Shown in pieces: positions 34,054-44,031 of a stretch of 64,000 nucleotides of DNA (positions are counted from its first letter, which is position 1; every line of letters begins with the position of its first letter). The stretch is from Mycobacterium sp. E3251. GTDB lineage: Bacteria > Actinomycetota > Actinomycetes > Mycobacteriales > Mycobacteriaceae. The notes under the pieces are model-generated. The model saw nothing but the letters and a program-made list of their open reading frames with translations, was not told where the DNA came from and made no database searches. The stretch covers positions 1 to 64,000 of the forward strand of contig NZ_LZJF01000161.1 in NCBI RefSeq assembly GCF_001666835.1. Reading direction: 5' to 3'. Made by a program: the position numbers and the translations under genes.

Positions 34054-35259
34054 CTAGGTGAGATCCCACACCTGCAGCTCGGTCCCTTCGGACACCTCGA
34101 CGACGTCCTCGGGGATGTCCAGCAGCGCGTTCGCCGACGCGAGCCACCGCAGGTGGTGCGAGGCGGGCGGGCCGTAACTGGTGACGGTGCCGGCGTCGCG
34201 GTCCAGCACCGCGCGGCGGAACTGCCGCTTGCCGCCCGGCGAGGTCAACGACTCGGTGAGCACGGCCGCCCGGTGCGGGCGCTCCGGGTCGGGCAGGCCC
34301 ATGGCTTTGCGCAGCGCGGGCCGGATGAACACCTCGAACGACACCAGGGCGCTGACCGGGTTGCCGGGCAAGGTGACGATCGTCGCGCCGGCCACCCGGC
34401 CGATCCCTTGCGGCATGCCGGGCTGCATCGCCACCTTGACGAACTCCACGCCCTGATCACCCTCGCGGCCGAACGCGTCCTTGACCACCTCGTAGGCGCC
34501 GGCGCTGACCCCGCCGCTGGTGATGATCAGGTCGGAGTCGGCCGCGTAGCGGTCCAGGATCGCGGTGAACTGCGCGACGTCGTCCTCGGCGGTCGCGACA
34601 GCTACCACGTCGGCGCCCGCGTCGCGAACGGCGCCGGCCAGCATGATCGAGTTGGACTCGTAAATCTGGCCCGGCCGCAGCGGGCTGCCGGGCGCGACCA
34701 GCTCCGACCCGGTCGATAGCACCAGCACGCGTTGGCGCGGGAGCACCGGCAGCTCGGCCATTCCCAGCGCCGCGGCCAGGCCGAGCACGGCCGGGGTCAC
34801 CACCTGGCCGCGCCGCAGGACGGTGGTGCCGGGGGCGACGTCCTCACCCGCACGCCGGATGTGCTTGCCCGCGTCGCGCGGCGCGCGGATCGCCACGACA
34901 TCCACGCCGCCGTCGGTGTCTTCGACGGGCACGACGGCCGTCGCCCCGGCGGGCAGCGGCGCGCCGGTCATGATGCGGTGCGCGGTGTTCGGTTGCAGCG
35001 TCAACGCGTCGGTGCGGCCGGCGGGGATGTCCTCGGCGACCTCCAGCACCACCGGGTGCTCGGGCGTGGCGCCGGAGGTGTCCTCGGCGCGCACCGCGTA
35101 TCCGTCCATCGCGGAGTTGTCGAAGACCGGTAGCGCCAGCCGTGCGACCACGTCGTCGGCCAGGACCAAGCCCTGCGCCTCGGCCAGCGCGGTGGTGGCC
35201 GCCGGCCGGGGACGGATCAATTCGGCTACGACGCGCTGATGTTCTTCGACCGACCGCAC
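34054..35259 (-). CDS. moeA2: MoeA2, molybdopterin molybdotransferase
   Basis: Inserts molybdate into adenylated molybdopterin, the last step of molybdenum cofactor synthesis. It has 401 residues (about 405 in M. tuberculosis). Seen: the FDNSAMDGYAVR motif near residue 45, PAGATAVVPVEDT, RVLVLSTGSELV, IITSGGVSAGAYE and LPGNPVSALVSFEVF, all diagnostic of MoeA. The start at 35259 is GTG- or ATG-initiated within VRSVEEHQ. It is transcribed alone and divergent from the VOC gene. Confidence 0.94.
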   Translation of the reverse strand: MRSVEEHQRVVAELIRPRPAATTALAEAQGLVLADDVVARLALPVFDNSAMDGYAVRAEDTSGATPEHPVVLEVAEDIPAGRTDALTLQPNTAHRIMTGAPLPAGATAVVPVEDTDGGVDVVAIRAPRDAGKHIRRAGEDVAPGTTVLRRGQVVTPAVLGLAAALGMAELPVLPRQRVLVLSTGSELVAPGSPLRPGQIYESNSIMLAGAVRDAGADVVAVATAEDDVAQFTAILDRYAADSDLIITSGGVSAGAYEVVKDAFGREGDQGVEFVKVAMQPGMPQGIGRVAGATIVTLPGNPVSALVSFEVFIRPALRKAMGLPDPERPHRAAVLTESLTSPGGKRQFRRAVLDRDAGTVTSYGPPASHHLRWLASANALLDIPEDVVEVSEGTELQVWDLT

Positions 35260-35333
35260 CCGGCCATTATCGGCCGGTCGGATTTTTCAAACCGACCCCG
35301 GTGAGTCCTGCGGGCCGACGTAGAGTCGAGAAC

Positions 35334-35807
35334 GTGATTACCGGTTTGGCCCACACCGGGGTGTGTGTTCCGGATTGCGAGGCCGCCGTGGCGTTCTACC
35401 GAGACGTGTTGGGCCTGCATGTGCTCTCGCCGCCGTACGTGATGACCGGTAATGCCATTCGCGACGACATGGGCGAGCTGGTGTCCGACCCCAGCATGAA
35501 GGCGGCGATCGTGGGGTTGCCGGGCGACGGCGATCGCGTGCTCGAGGTCATCGAATACCTCGGCGCCGACGGGCGCGTCGGCGACCGGGCCCTCACCGAT
35601 CACGGGCTGTCCCACGTCGGGCTCATCTGTGCGGACCTCGACGCCACCCGGGCGGAGCTGGAGGGCAGGGGCGTGCGCTTCCTGACCGAGGGAACCGCGG
35701 AGGTCGCGCGGGTCCGCACCACGTGGTTCGTCGACCCCTGGGGTGTGGTGTTCATCCTGGTGGAGAAGAGCCGCCCGCAGCGACCGTACTTCGCCCAATG
35801 GGGGTGA
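35334..35807 (+). CDS. VOC (glyoxalase/dioxygenase) superfamily protein
   Basis: A protein of 157 residues with two beta-alpha-beta-beta-beta modules: GLAHTGVCVPDCEAAVAFYRDVLGL and HGLSHVGLICADLDATRAELEGRGV, then WFVDPWGVVFILVEK. Metal ligands are likely His9, His94 and Glu147-type residues. A small metal-dependent lyase or isomerase; substrate unknown. GTG at 35334 follows a GAGA-rich stretch. Its end overlaps the start of the flavin monooxygenase, so the pair was one operon. Confidence 0.83.
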   Translation: MITGLAHTGVCVPDCEAAVAFYRDVLGLHVLSPPYVMTGNAIRDDMGELVSDPSMKAAIVGLPGDGDRVLEVIEYLGADGRVGDRALTDHGLSHVGLICADLDATRAELEGRGVRFLTEGTAEVARVRTTWFVDPWGVVFILVEKSRPQRPYFAQWG

Positions 35808-37240
35808 AGCCGACCGTCGGGATCATCGGCGCGGGCGCCGGTGGCATCGCCATGGGCATCCAGCTGGCCCAGGGCGGCTACGAGTTCACCATCTTCGACC
35901 GGGCCGACGGATTCGGCGGAACCTGGCGCCACAACACCTTTCCGGGCGCGGCGTGTGACGTCCCGTCGCACCTGTACTCGTATTCCTTCGCGCCCAACCC
36001 GCGGTGGAGCAAGACGTACGCCAACCAGCCCGAGATCCTGGCGTATCTGGAAAAGGTTGCCATCGACCACGGGCTGGGCGCGCGCCTGCGGGCCAACACC
36101 GCGATTGCCGCCGTGCGCTGGTCGGACGCCCGGCGCCGCTGGACGCTGACCGACGGCGACGGCCGCGAGCACGAATTCGACGTGGTGGTCAGCGCCGTCG
36201 GGATGCTCGACGTGCCCCACATCCCGGACATCCCCGGGTCGCGGCGGTTCCGGGGCCGGCAATTCCATTCGGCCCGTTGGGATCACAGCAAGCCGACGGC
36301 CGGGGAGCGGGTGGCGTCCATCGGGACCGGCGCCAGCGCGATCCAGTACGTGCCCGCGATCGCGCGAAAGACCGCGCACCTGACCGTGTTTCAGCGGACA
36401 CCGATCTGGATCGCTCCCCGATTCGACTTCCCGTTCACGCCCGAGCAGCAGGAGGAGTTCCAACGCCACCCCGAGACGGCGCGGAAGCTGCGCGACGAGG
36501 CCTTCGACGCCTACGAGTCGTCCAGCTTCGACGTCGCGGCCGACCAGACGCGGGAGGCCACCGAGCTGGCCCGCAGCTCGGGATCGGCGACCTTGCGCAT
36601 GAGGTAGCTGCGGGCCAAGCTGATGCCGGACTATCCCGCCGGCTGCAAGCGGCCGCTGATGTCACGCGAGTGGTACCCCACGTTCGCGCTGCCCAACGTC
36701 TCCCTGGAGACCACCGCCATCGCCGAACTGACCGAGCGGGGGGTGCGCACCGCGGACGGTGTCGAGCACCGCGTGGACACCATCATCTACGGCACCGGGT
36801 TCAAGGCCGCCGACTATCTGGCGAGCATCGACGTGTACGGCGCCGGCGGTCGCCGCCTGGCCGACGACTGGAGCGACGGCGCCGAGGCGTACCTGGGCAC
36901 CCTGGTGGCCGGCTATCCCAATTTCTTCACGCTGTACGGCCCCAACACGAACGGCGTCAACTCGATCATCTACATCCACGAGGCGCAGACGACCTTCGTC
37001 CGCCACATCCTCGACGCGATGACCGCCCGCAAAGCGCGCACCGTGGAGGTGACACCCGACGCGCAGCGCCGCTACAACGACGAGATCCAGGCCGCGATGG
37101 CGGGCAAGGTCTGGCTGGCGTGCAGCAACTACTTCCGCCATCCCAGCGGGAAAGTGGTCACCCAATTGCCGTACAGCGGGCGGACTTTCTTCGAGCGCAC
37201 CCGCGAGCTGGTCGACGCCGACTACCGCTTCGCCCGGTGA
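35798..37240 (+). pseudogene. Flavin-containing (Baeyer-Villiger type) monooxygenase, disrupted
   Basis: About 480 codons of a single FAD/NADPH monooxygenase: FAD motif GAGAGG (residues 9-14), FGGTWRHNTFPGAACDVPSHLYSYSF (Baeyer-Villiger signature region), second Rossmann motif GTGASA, and a C-terminal half with YGTGFKAADYL and PNFFTLYGPNT. A TAG at 36605-36607 interrupts it. From about 36560 to 36607 the in-frame protein (SSGSATLRMR) fits the family poorly, whereas the frame two bases later reads LGIGDLAHEV, so small deletions may accompany the stop. An ORF resuming at ATG 36623 (to 37240) is in the original frame. Probably non-functional unless the stop is a sequence error. The start overlaps the VOC gene. 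Confidence 0.75.
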
Positions 37241-37480
37241 CCGATCGCGGGCCTGCGCCGCCGACCGCGGACCCTGGCGGACGCGGTCGGCAAGGGTTTG
37301 AGGCCGGGGCGCCTCGGGCGTTTGACCCGCTCCGCGGTCCTGACCGGGGCGCTGAATGCCGTCTCGACCTTCATCCGCAACCACGCCGCAGCCCGCTTCG
37401 ACCTCACCTGCACGGCCACACCCTACGTCGCGCATAGGCGGCGCATCGCCGGCGAGCGCGGAAAGTTCGCTCACCATTAA
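37241..37480 (+). other. Coding-like stretch of unknown origin after the monooxygenase
   Basis: Directly after the monooxygenase stop, the same frame stays open for 79 codons to TAA at 37478-37480, and only about ten codons end in A or T, as in real genes here. The peptide (VGKGLRPGRLGRLTRSAVLTGALNAV ...) has no start codon other than TTG at 37298 and I recognise no family. It may be a small gene, a remnant, or chance. No minus-strand gene lies here. Confidence 0.3.
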
Positions 37481-37491
37481 CCCGGGCGGGT

Positions 37492-37986
37492 CTACTGCAC
37501 CCAGTAATTGTCGTGGCGGACGAACCACTCCCTACGCTCATCGTCGGTCATGTCGGCGAGCGCCCCGAAGCCCTCGAAGTAGGCCTCCCGCGGCGCGCCC
37601 GGCGCGAACAGCATCAGGATCGACGCCGGCTCGTCGGCCCCGTTGCGGAAGCCGTGGACGCCGCCGGGCGGGACGTAGAGGAAGTCGCCTTGCCGGCCGT
37701 CGGCCCACTGGGTGCCGTCGTAGAGCTTCATCGTCCCGGACAACACGAAGAAGGCCTCGGACATCGCCCGGTGAAAGTGCGGGCCGGGCCCGCCGCCGCC
37801 GGCGGGCAGGTCGACCCGGTAGAGCCCGTAGTCGCCGCCGGTGGCCTGTTGGTTGGCCAGGTAGTGGTACTTGACGCCGCCGGTTTCGTAGTCGGGCGGC
37901 GAGTCGGCCCGCTTGAGCCAGGCGCTGATCTCCGGCTCGTCCTTGGTGTATCGGGGCGGGGGATAGGGCGGCACGACGAGGGACAT
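37492..37986 (-). CDS. Cupin-domain protein
   Basis: A protein of 164 residues with one cupin barrel. Motif 1 is GPHFHRAMSEAFFVLSG (metal ligands His, His, Glu) and motif 2 is GDFLYVPPGGVHGFRN (third His). It could be a small dioxygenase, isomerase or sensor of a hydrophobic ligand; substrate unknown. The gene is divergent from the M24 peptidase, with only about 30 bp between the starts, so they probably share regulatory sequence. Confidence 0.85.
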   Translation of the reverse strand: MSLVVPPYPPPRYTKDEPEISAWLKRADSPPDYETGGVKYHYLANQQATGGDYGLYRVDLPAGGGGPGPHFHRAMSEAFFVLSGTMKLYDGTQWADGRQGDFLYVPPGGVHGFRNGADEPASILMLFAPGAPREAYFEGFGALADMTDDERREWFVRHDNYWVQ

Positions 37987-38017
37987 GCCTCCAGTGTGCG
38001 GCTATAACATCGCGGGC

Positions 38018-38719
38018 GTGGCCGACGAAAAAGTTCGGGTGGAACGGCTGCTCGACGCCCAGGAGAAGGCGACGCGATTGTTCGACGAGATCGAGCGGCG
38101 CGCCATGATTCGCCCCGGCGTCTCGGAAAAGCGGTTGTCCGACGAAATCAACCAGCTCGCCGCGGAAATGCTCGGGGTCACCCGGCACTGGCATCGGCGG
38201 ATCGTGCGCGCCGGGGAGAACACCCTGCAGCCCTTCAGCGAGCGCCCGCCGGACCGGGTGGTCGACGACGACGACATCGTCTTCCTGGACCTCGGGCCGA
38301 TATTCGCGGAGTGGGAGGCGGACTTCGGCCGCACCTTCGTGCTCGGCGACGACCCGCACAAGACCGCCGTCCGCGACGCGCTGCCCCGGGTGTGGCGGGC
38401 CGGCCGCGAGTACTTCGATGCGCGCCCGGACGTCACCGGCGCCGAGCTGTACGACTTCGTCGTCGGGCTGGCGCACGCCGAAGGCTTCGAGTTCGCCAGT
38501 GCCATCGCCGGCCACCTGGTCGGGGAGTTCCCACACAAGAAGATCGCCGGCCCCGGCGTCCAGTGGTACATCATGCCCGGATCGAACAAGCCGATGCGGC
38601 GCACGGACCCGGCCGGCCGCGCCTGCCATTGGATCCTGGAGATCCATCTGGCCGACCGGGCCCGCGGCTTCGGCGGCTTCTACGAGCAGCTGCTCGACCT
38701 CAGTCGAGGGGATACGTGA
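38018..38719 (+). CDS. M24-family metallopeptidase (pita-bread fold)
   Basis: A protein of 233 residues. All five metal ligands of the methionine-aminopeptidase/prolidase fold are present: Asp91, Asp102 (DFGRTF), His166 (AGHLVG), Glu208 (LEIH) and Glu223 (GFYEQLL). It is short, with no N-terminal domain, and probably cleaves Xaa-Pro-type dipeptides or similar amides. GTG at 38018 gives the family-like start VADEKVRVERL; the frame opens at 37985. The last 20 bp overlap the convergent SDR gene. Confidence 0.87.
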   Translation: MADEKVRVERLLDAQEKATRLFDEIERRAMIRPGVSEKRLSDEINQLAAEMLGVTRHWHRRIVRAGENTLQPFSERPPDRVVDDDDIVFLDLGPIFAEWEADFGRTFVLGDDPHKTAVRDALPRVWRAGREYFDARPDVTGAELYDFVVGLAHAEGFEFASAIAGHLVGEFPHKKIAGPGVQWYIMPGSNKPMRRTDPAGRACHWILEIHLADRARGFGGFYEQLLDLSRGDT

Positions 38720-39614
38720 CGCCGGTCAGCTCCTCCGAAACCGCCCACAACCGCCGCTGCAGGTCGGCGTCGTGCGACTTCGAGCTGGACGAGACCAGCT
38801 TGGGGTAGCCGCGCGTTTCGGCGAAGCCGTCGGGGCCGTAGTACTGGCCGCCCAGTACCCCGGGGTCGGTGGCGGCCCGCAGCGTCGGCAGCGCCCCCAT
38901 CGCCGCGTCCTGCGCGATCACTGAGAAGAACACGTTGACGAGCGGCCGGAACACCATGGGCGTGTAGCGGCCCAGCTCGGTGTTCGACCCGCCGGGGTGC
39001 GCGGCAGCGGCGATCGTCGTGCCGTGGGAGGCGAGCCTGCGCTGCAGCTCGTAGGTGAACAACAGGTTGGCCAGCTTGGCCTGCCCGTAGGCCGCGACCC
39101 GGTTGTAGGAGCGTTCCCACTGCAGGTCGTCGAAGTGGATGTCGGCGAGGATGCGATGGCCCATGCTGCTCACCGTCACGACCCGCGATCCGGGGACCGG
39201 CAACAGCCGCTCGAGTACCAGGCCGGTGAGCGCAAAGTGGCCCAGGTGGTTGGTGCCGAACTGCATCTCGAAGCCGTCTCTGGTGGTTTCCTTCGGTGTG
39301 TACATGACGCCCGCGTTGTTGATCAGCAGGTCGATGCGGTCGTAGTCGGCCTTGAGCTGTTCGGCCGCGGCGCGGACGGACTCCAGCGACGTCAGGTCGA
39401 GCTCCTGGAGGACGACGTCGGCGTGCGGGCTGGCGGCGGTGATCCGCGCGGCGGCGTCCTTGCCCTTGTCGAGGTTGCGCACCGCGAGCACGACGCGCGC
39501 CCCGTGGTCGGCCAGCGCGGCGGCCGTCTCGTAACCGAGGCCGGTGTTGGCTCCCGTGATGACGGCGACCCGTCCGGCCTGGTCGGGAATGTCGGCGGCG
39601 GTCCATTTGGCCAT
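38700..39614 (-). CDS. Short-chain dehydrogenase/reductase (Rv0439c homologue)
   Basis: An SDR of 304 residues. The cofactor motif is TGANTGLGYE, followed by LDLTSLESV, INNAGVMYTP, the catalytic Ser in VSSMGH and Tyr/Lys in YGQAKLAN. NADP(H)-dependent oxidation or reduction of a lipid-like alcohol or ketone is likely. AGGAGG lies upstream of ATG 39614. It faces a divergent TetR gene across a promoter region with repeated GACTAWACGG elements. It sits next to groEL2, as Rv0439c does. Confidence 0.92.
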   Translation of the reverse strand: MAKWTAADIPDQAGRVAVITGANTGLGYETAAALADHGARVVLAVRNLDKGKDAAARITAASPHADVVLQELDLTSLESVRAAAEQLKADYDRIDLLINNAGVMYTPKETTRDGFEMQFGTNHLGHFALTGLVLERLLPVPGSRVVTVSSMGHRILADIHFDDLQWERSYNRVAAYGQAKLANLLFTYELQRRLASHGTTIAAAAHPGGSNTELGRYTPMVFRPLVNVFFSVIAQDAAMGALPTLRAATDPGVLGGQYYGPDGFAETRGYPKLVSSSSKSHDADLQRRLWAVSEELTGVTYPLD

Positions 39615-39632
39615 GGTTTCCTCCTAGAACGG

Positions 39633-39680
39633 TTAGACTAAACGGGGCGAGCGCTCCGGTTGATTCGACTATACGGAACG
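39633..39680. promoter_or_regulatory. Candidate TetR operators between the SDR and TetR genes
   Basis: GACTAAACGGGGCG (39636-39649) and GACTATACGGAACG (39667-39680) are direct repeats 31 bp apart, about three helical turns. The first overlaps a TTAGACTAA palindrome at 39633-39641. They lie between the SDR start (39614) and the TetR start (39702), suggesting binding by the TetR protein at two sites. Inferred. Confidence 0.4.
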
Positions 39681-39701
39681 TACGCCCCGCTTTGTCAACC
39701 G

Positions 39702-40283
39702 ATGGGTGGTGAACACTTGGCCGAGCCCGCGAGGCCGTTGCGCGCCGACGCCGCGCGTAACCGCGCGCGCGTGCTGGACGTGGCCTACGAGACCTTCGCG
39801 GCCGAAGGCCTGTCCGTGCCCATCGACGACGTCGCGCGGCGCGCCGGGGTGGGGGCCGGCACCGTGTACCGGCACTTCCCGACGAAGGAAGCGCTCTTCA
39901 CCGCTGTGATCGAGGACCGGATGCGCCGCCTCGTCGACGACGGGCACGCCCTGCTGGAGTCCGAGGGGCCCGGCGAGGCGCTCTTCGCCTTTCTGCGCTC
40001 GATGGTGCTGCAGTGGGGTGCCGCGGACCGCGGCCTGGTCGACGCCCTGGCCGGCTACGGGATCGACATCGCCTGCGCCGCGCCCGAGGCCGAAGACGCC
40101 TTCAAGGCCATGCTCGGCGAGCTGCTGCGGGCCGCGCAGAACGCGGGCACCGCGCGCGGCGACATCGATATAGGGGATCTCAAGGCGATCCTGGTCGGCT
40201 GCCAGGCGATGCAGGCCTACGACTCGGTGCTGGCCGAGCGGGCGACCGACGTCGTCATCGACGGTTTACGCCCGCCGCGATAG
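39702..40283 (+). CDS. TetR-family regulator
   Basis: A protein of 193 residues. Helix-turn-helix: RVLDVAYETFAAEGLSVPIDDVARRAGVGAGTVYRHFPTKEALF (about 20-63). The C-terminal helical domain (LLRAAQNAGTARGDIDIGDLKAILVGCQAM) resembles the TetR_C form common in actinobacteria. ATG at 39702 gives a conventional N-terminus; the frame opens at 39660. It is divergent from the SDR gene, its likely target. In the M. tuberculosis order I recall, Rv0439c lies directly before groEL2, so this regulator is extra. Confidence 0.88.
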   Translation: MGGEHLAEPARPLRADAARNRARVLDVAYETFAAEGLSVPIDDVARRAGVGAGTVYRHFPTKEALFTAVIEDRMRRLVDDGHALLESEGPGEALFAFLRSMVLQWGAADRGLVDALAGYGIDIACAAPEAEDAFKAMLGELLRAAQNAGTARGDIDIGDLKAILVGCQAMQAYDSVLAERATDVVIDGLRPPR

Positions 40284-40295
40284 GGCCGAACTGTC

Positions 40296-40322
40296 CTTGC
40301 ACTCGGCATAGGCGAGTGCTAA
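40296..40322. promoter_or_regulatory. CIRCE element 1 (HrcA operator)
   Basis: CTTGCACTC, nine bases, GAGTGCTAA: the CIRCE inverted repeat (consensus TTAGCACTC-N9-GAGTGCTAA) with two differences in the left arm. It is the upstream one of two sites before groEL2 and should be bound by the HrcA repressor. Confidence 0.88.
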
Positions 40323-40330
40323 GAATGACG

Positions 40331-40357
40331 TTGGCACTCGCGACTGGCGAGTGCTAG
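40331..40357. promoter_or_regulatory. CIRCE element 2 (HrcA operator)
   Basis: TTGGCACTC (40331-40339), nine bases, GAGTGCTAG (40349-40357). Close to consensus, with one difference in each arm. The centres of the two CIRCE elements are 35 bp apart. The groEL2 leader, with GGAGG at 40470-40474, follows. Confidence 0.9.
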
Positions 40358-42112
<1,755 letters not shown>

Positions 42113-42121
42113 GTCCCGTTA

Positions 42122-42160
42122 CGAAAAGGCCCGGCTCCCTTCGGGAGTCGGGCCTTTTCG
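42122..42160 (+). terminator. Intrinsic terminator of groEL2
   Basis: CGAAAAGGCCCGGCTCCC, a TTC loop and a matching arm ending GGGCCTTTTCG form a long GC-rich stem with A/T flanks, starting ten bases after the stop. It is the clearest terminator in the window. Confidence 0.9.
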
Positions 42161-42217
42161 TGTGGCCGCCGGCGGCTGCTCGACGCCGAATGTGAAGCTT
42201 TCCGTAGGGTGAACACC

Positions 42218-43036
42218 ATGCCCCTTCCCGCCCCCTCGCCCACCAGCACCGCCGTCGTGACCGGCGCGTCGTCGGGCATCGGCGCCGACATCGCACGCGA
42301 GCTGGCCGGCCGGGGCCACGGCGTCACGCTCGTCGCCCGCCGCGAGGAGCGGCTGCGCGAGCTGGCCGAGGAACTGTCGGGCCGTGTCCGGGTCGAGGTG
42401 ATCGCCTGCGACGTCGCAGACGCGACAGCCCGCGCCGGCCTCCTCGGCGAGGTGGAGCGCCGCGGGCTGACCGCCGACATCCTCGTCAACAACGCCGGCA
42501 TCGGGACCATGGGGTCGGTGACGAAAACGTCCGTCGACGACGAGATCGCCCAGGTGCGCGTCAATGTCGAGGCTGTCATCGACCTGAGCACGCGCGCGGC
42601 CCAGCAGATGGTGCCCCGCCGGCAGGGGGCGATCCTCAACGTCGGATCCACCGCGGGATACCAGCCGTTTCCCGGGCAGATCGGCTACGCCGCCACGAAG
42701 GCGTTCGTCAACAACTACACCCAAGGCCTGCGCGCCGAACTCGCCGGCACCGGCGTCACGGTCGCGCTGTTGTGCCCGGGGCCGGTGCGCACCGAGTTCG
42801 TGAAGAACGCCCGTATGGACGAGCGGGACTTCGCGGACGCCTTCCCGAAGTTCATGTGGATGCCGTCGCGCGACGTGGCGCGCGCCGGGGTCGACGCGCT
42901 CGAGCACGACCGCGGAACGGTGATCCCCGGGCTGCCGAGCCAGATCACCACCCGGCTGTTCCAATTCATGCCGCGACGGGTGCTGCTGCCGCTGGTGAAG
43001 AACCAGCATCCAGCCCTGCGCAGAGATCGGGACTAG
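42218..43036 (+). CDS. Short-chain dehydrogenase/reductase, DltE-like
   Basis: An SDR of 272 residues: VVTGASSGIGADIARELAGRGHGVTLVARR, VNNAGIGTMG, catalytic Ser (NVGSTAGYQP) and Tyr-Lys (YAATKAF). It has the N-terminal pattern of the acyl-reducing SDRs of mycobacteria (DltE-like). ATG at 42218 or the GTG nine bases before it may be the start. It begins 58 bp after the groEL2 terminator and so has its own promoter. Its 3' end overlaps the convergent CMD gene by four bases. Confidence 0.88.
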   Translation: MPLPAPSPTSTAVVTGASSGIGADIARELAGRGHGVTLVARREERLRELAEELSGRVRVEVIACDVADATARAGLLGEVERRGLTADILVNNAGIGTMGSVTKTSVDDEIAQVRVNVEAVIDLSTRAAQQMVPRRQGAILNVGSTAGYQPFPGQIGYAATKAFVNNYTQGLRAELAGTGVTVALLCPGPVRTEFVKNARMDERDFADAFPKFMWMPSRDVARAGVDALEHDRGTVIPGLPSQITTRLFQFMPRRVLLPLVKNQHPALRRDRD

Positions 43037-43584
43037 GGCCAGCGCCGCATCCAGCCCTCCACCGGCAGGGCCAGCGCGTTGCACAGCGTGCAAATCGTGC
43101 GATACCAGCCGACGGCCGTGAGCAATTCGATCCGCTGCTCGTCGTCAAGGAAGCGCCCCAGTGCAATCCATGTCGCCTCCGACCATGAACCGGTGCGCTC
43201 GAGTTCGTCCACCGCCCCGATCAGCGTCCGTTCGGCCGGGCTCCACCGCGGGTCGTTGCCGTCGCCGGTCACCAGCGCGTCGCACTCGTCGTCGCTGACC
43301 CCCGCGATCGGACCCCAGAACGCCGCCTGCCCGCCCCACTCGTACGCGCAGCCGACCAGCGCGCAGGTGCGCAGTATGGCGATCGTCCGCGTCCGGGCCG
43401 GCAAAAGCGCTGCGACATAAAGTGATTCGCCGAGTTTGCGCAGCCGGCTGGCCAGCGCGGGGTGGCGCTGCAGGCAGCGCACCAGAAGCAGCGGCTCATA
43501 GGTGCGGTCCGGATGCCCCCAGCTGTTGATCCCAGCGGCATCTTCTTCGCTCCACGGCGGGGCGAGCGGTGCGACGCGGCTCAC
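43033..43584 (-). CDS. Carboxymuconolactone decarboxylase-like protein
   Basis: A protein of 183 residues with the AhpD/CMD helical fold: RTRTIAILRTCALVGCAYEWGGQAAFWGPIAGVSDDECDAL. Only one cysteine of the AhpD CxxC pair is present (CAYE), so a peroxidase role is unlikely; it resembles the CMD proteins of unknown function. Related in fold to the Rv0464c homologue at 62465-63025. It is transcribed leftward, with its start close to the PPOX gene's stop. Confidence 0.82.
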   Translation of the reverse strand: MSRVAPLAPPWSEEDAAGINSWGHPDRTYEPLLLVRCLQRHPALASRLRKLGESLYVAALLPARTRTIAILRTCALVGCAYEWGGQAAFWGPIAGVSDDECDALVTGDGNDPRWSPAERTLIGAVDELERTGSWSEATWIALGRFLDDEQRIELLTAVGWYRTICTLCNALALPVEGWMRRWP

Positions 43585-43602
43585 GGATGAGACTGTACGG
43601 CG

Positions 43603-44001
43603 CTAGGCCGGCAGCGAGAACACCACGCAGTCGTGCAGGCAGCCCTTGGCCGCGCCGGGGGAGTCGGGCTCGGCCTCCCGGTGCAACAGCGCGCGGGTGG
43701 GCGCCACGGCCAGGCGTACCGCGTCCCCCGCATCCGTCACCTCGGCCGTGCCGTCGACGATCAGCGAATAGCCGCCCGGCTGGGTCGGGGGCCACAGCAG
43801 GGTGACGTCGCGGCGCTGCGCGAGATTCTGCCGGGTGCGGCCCCCGATGAGGCCGACGTCGACGATCGCCTCGCGCAGCCGTGGCTCGACGGTCACGGTG
43901 TGCACGCGGTAGTCGTCGTCGACGGTCACCAGGTACGCGTACGGGTAGTCGGGGAGGGCGGCGGCGAGCCGCTCGATGTCCACCTTCTTCTTCGTGCGCA
44001 T
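43603..44001 (-). CDS. PPOX-class F420/FMN split-barrel protein (Rv0441c position)
   Basis: A protein of 132 residues with the pyridoxamine-phosphate-oxidase-like split barrel: [42 protein letters not shown] and [12 protein letters not shown]. Mycobacterial proteins of this type bind F420 or FMN. By place it corresponds to Rv0441c (142 residues). The C-terminal segment has a Cys pair (GCLHDC). The substrate is unknown. Confidence 0.75.
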   Translation of the reverse strand: MRTKKKVDIERLAAALPDYPYAYLVTVDDDYRVHTVTVEPRLREAIVDVGLIGGRTRQNLAQRRDVTLLWPPTQPGGYSLIVDGTAEVTDAGDAVRLAVAPTRALLHREAEPDSPGAAKGCLHDCVVFSLPA

Positions 44002-44031
44002 GGTTCTCAGGATAGGCGCGGGCCGCGGCCG

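Noticed and set aside
37985..38017. TATAAC at 38002-38007 as the -10 box of a leaderless M24 gene
   Set aside because: The sequence lacks the T at the last position and the spacing to GTG 38018 is ten bases, so the case is weak.
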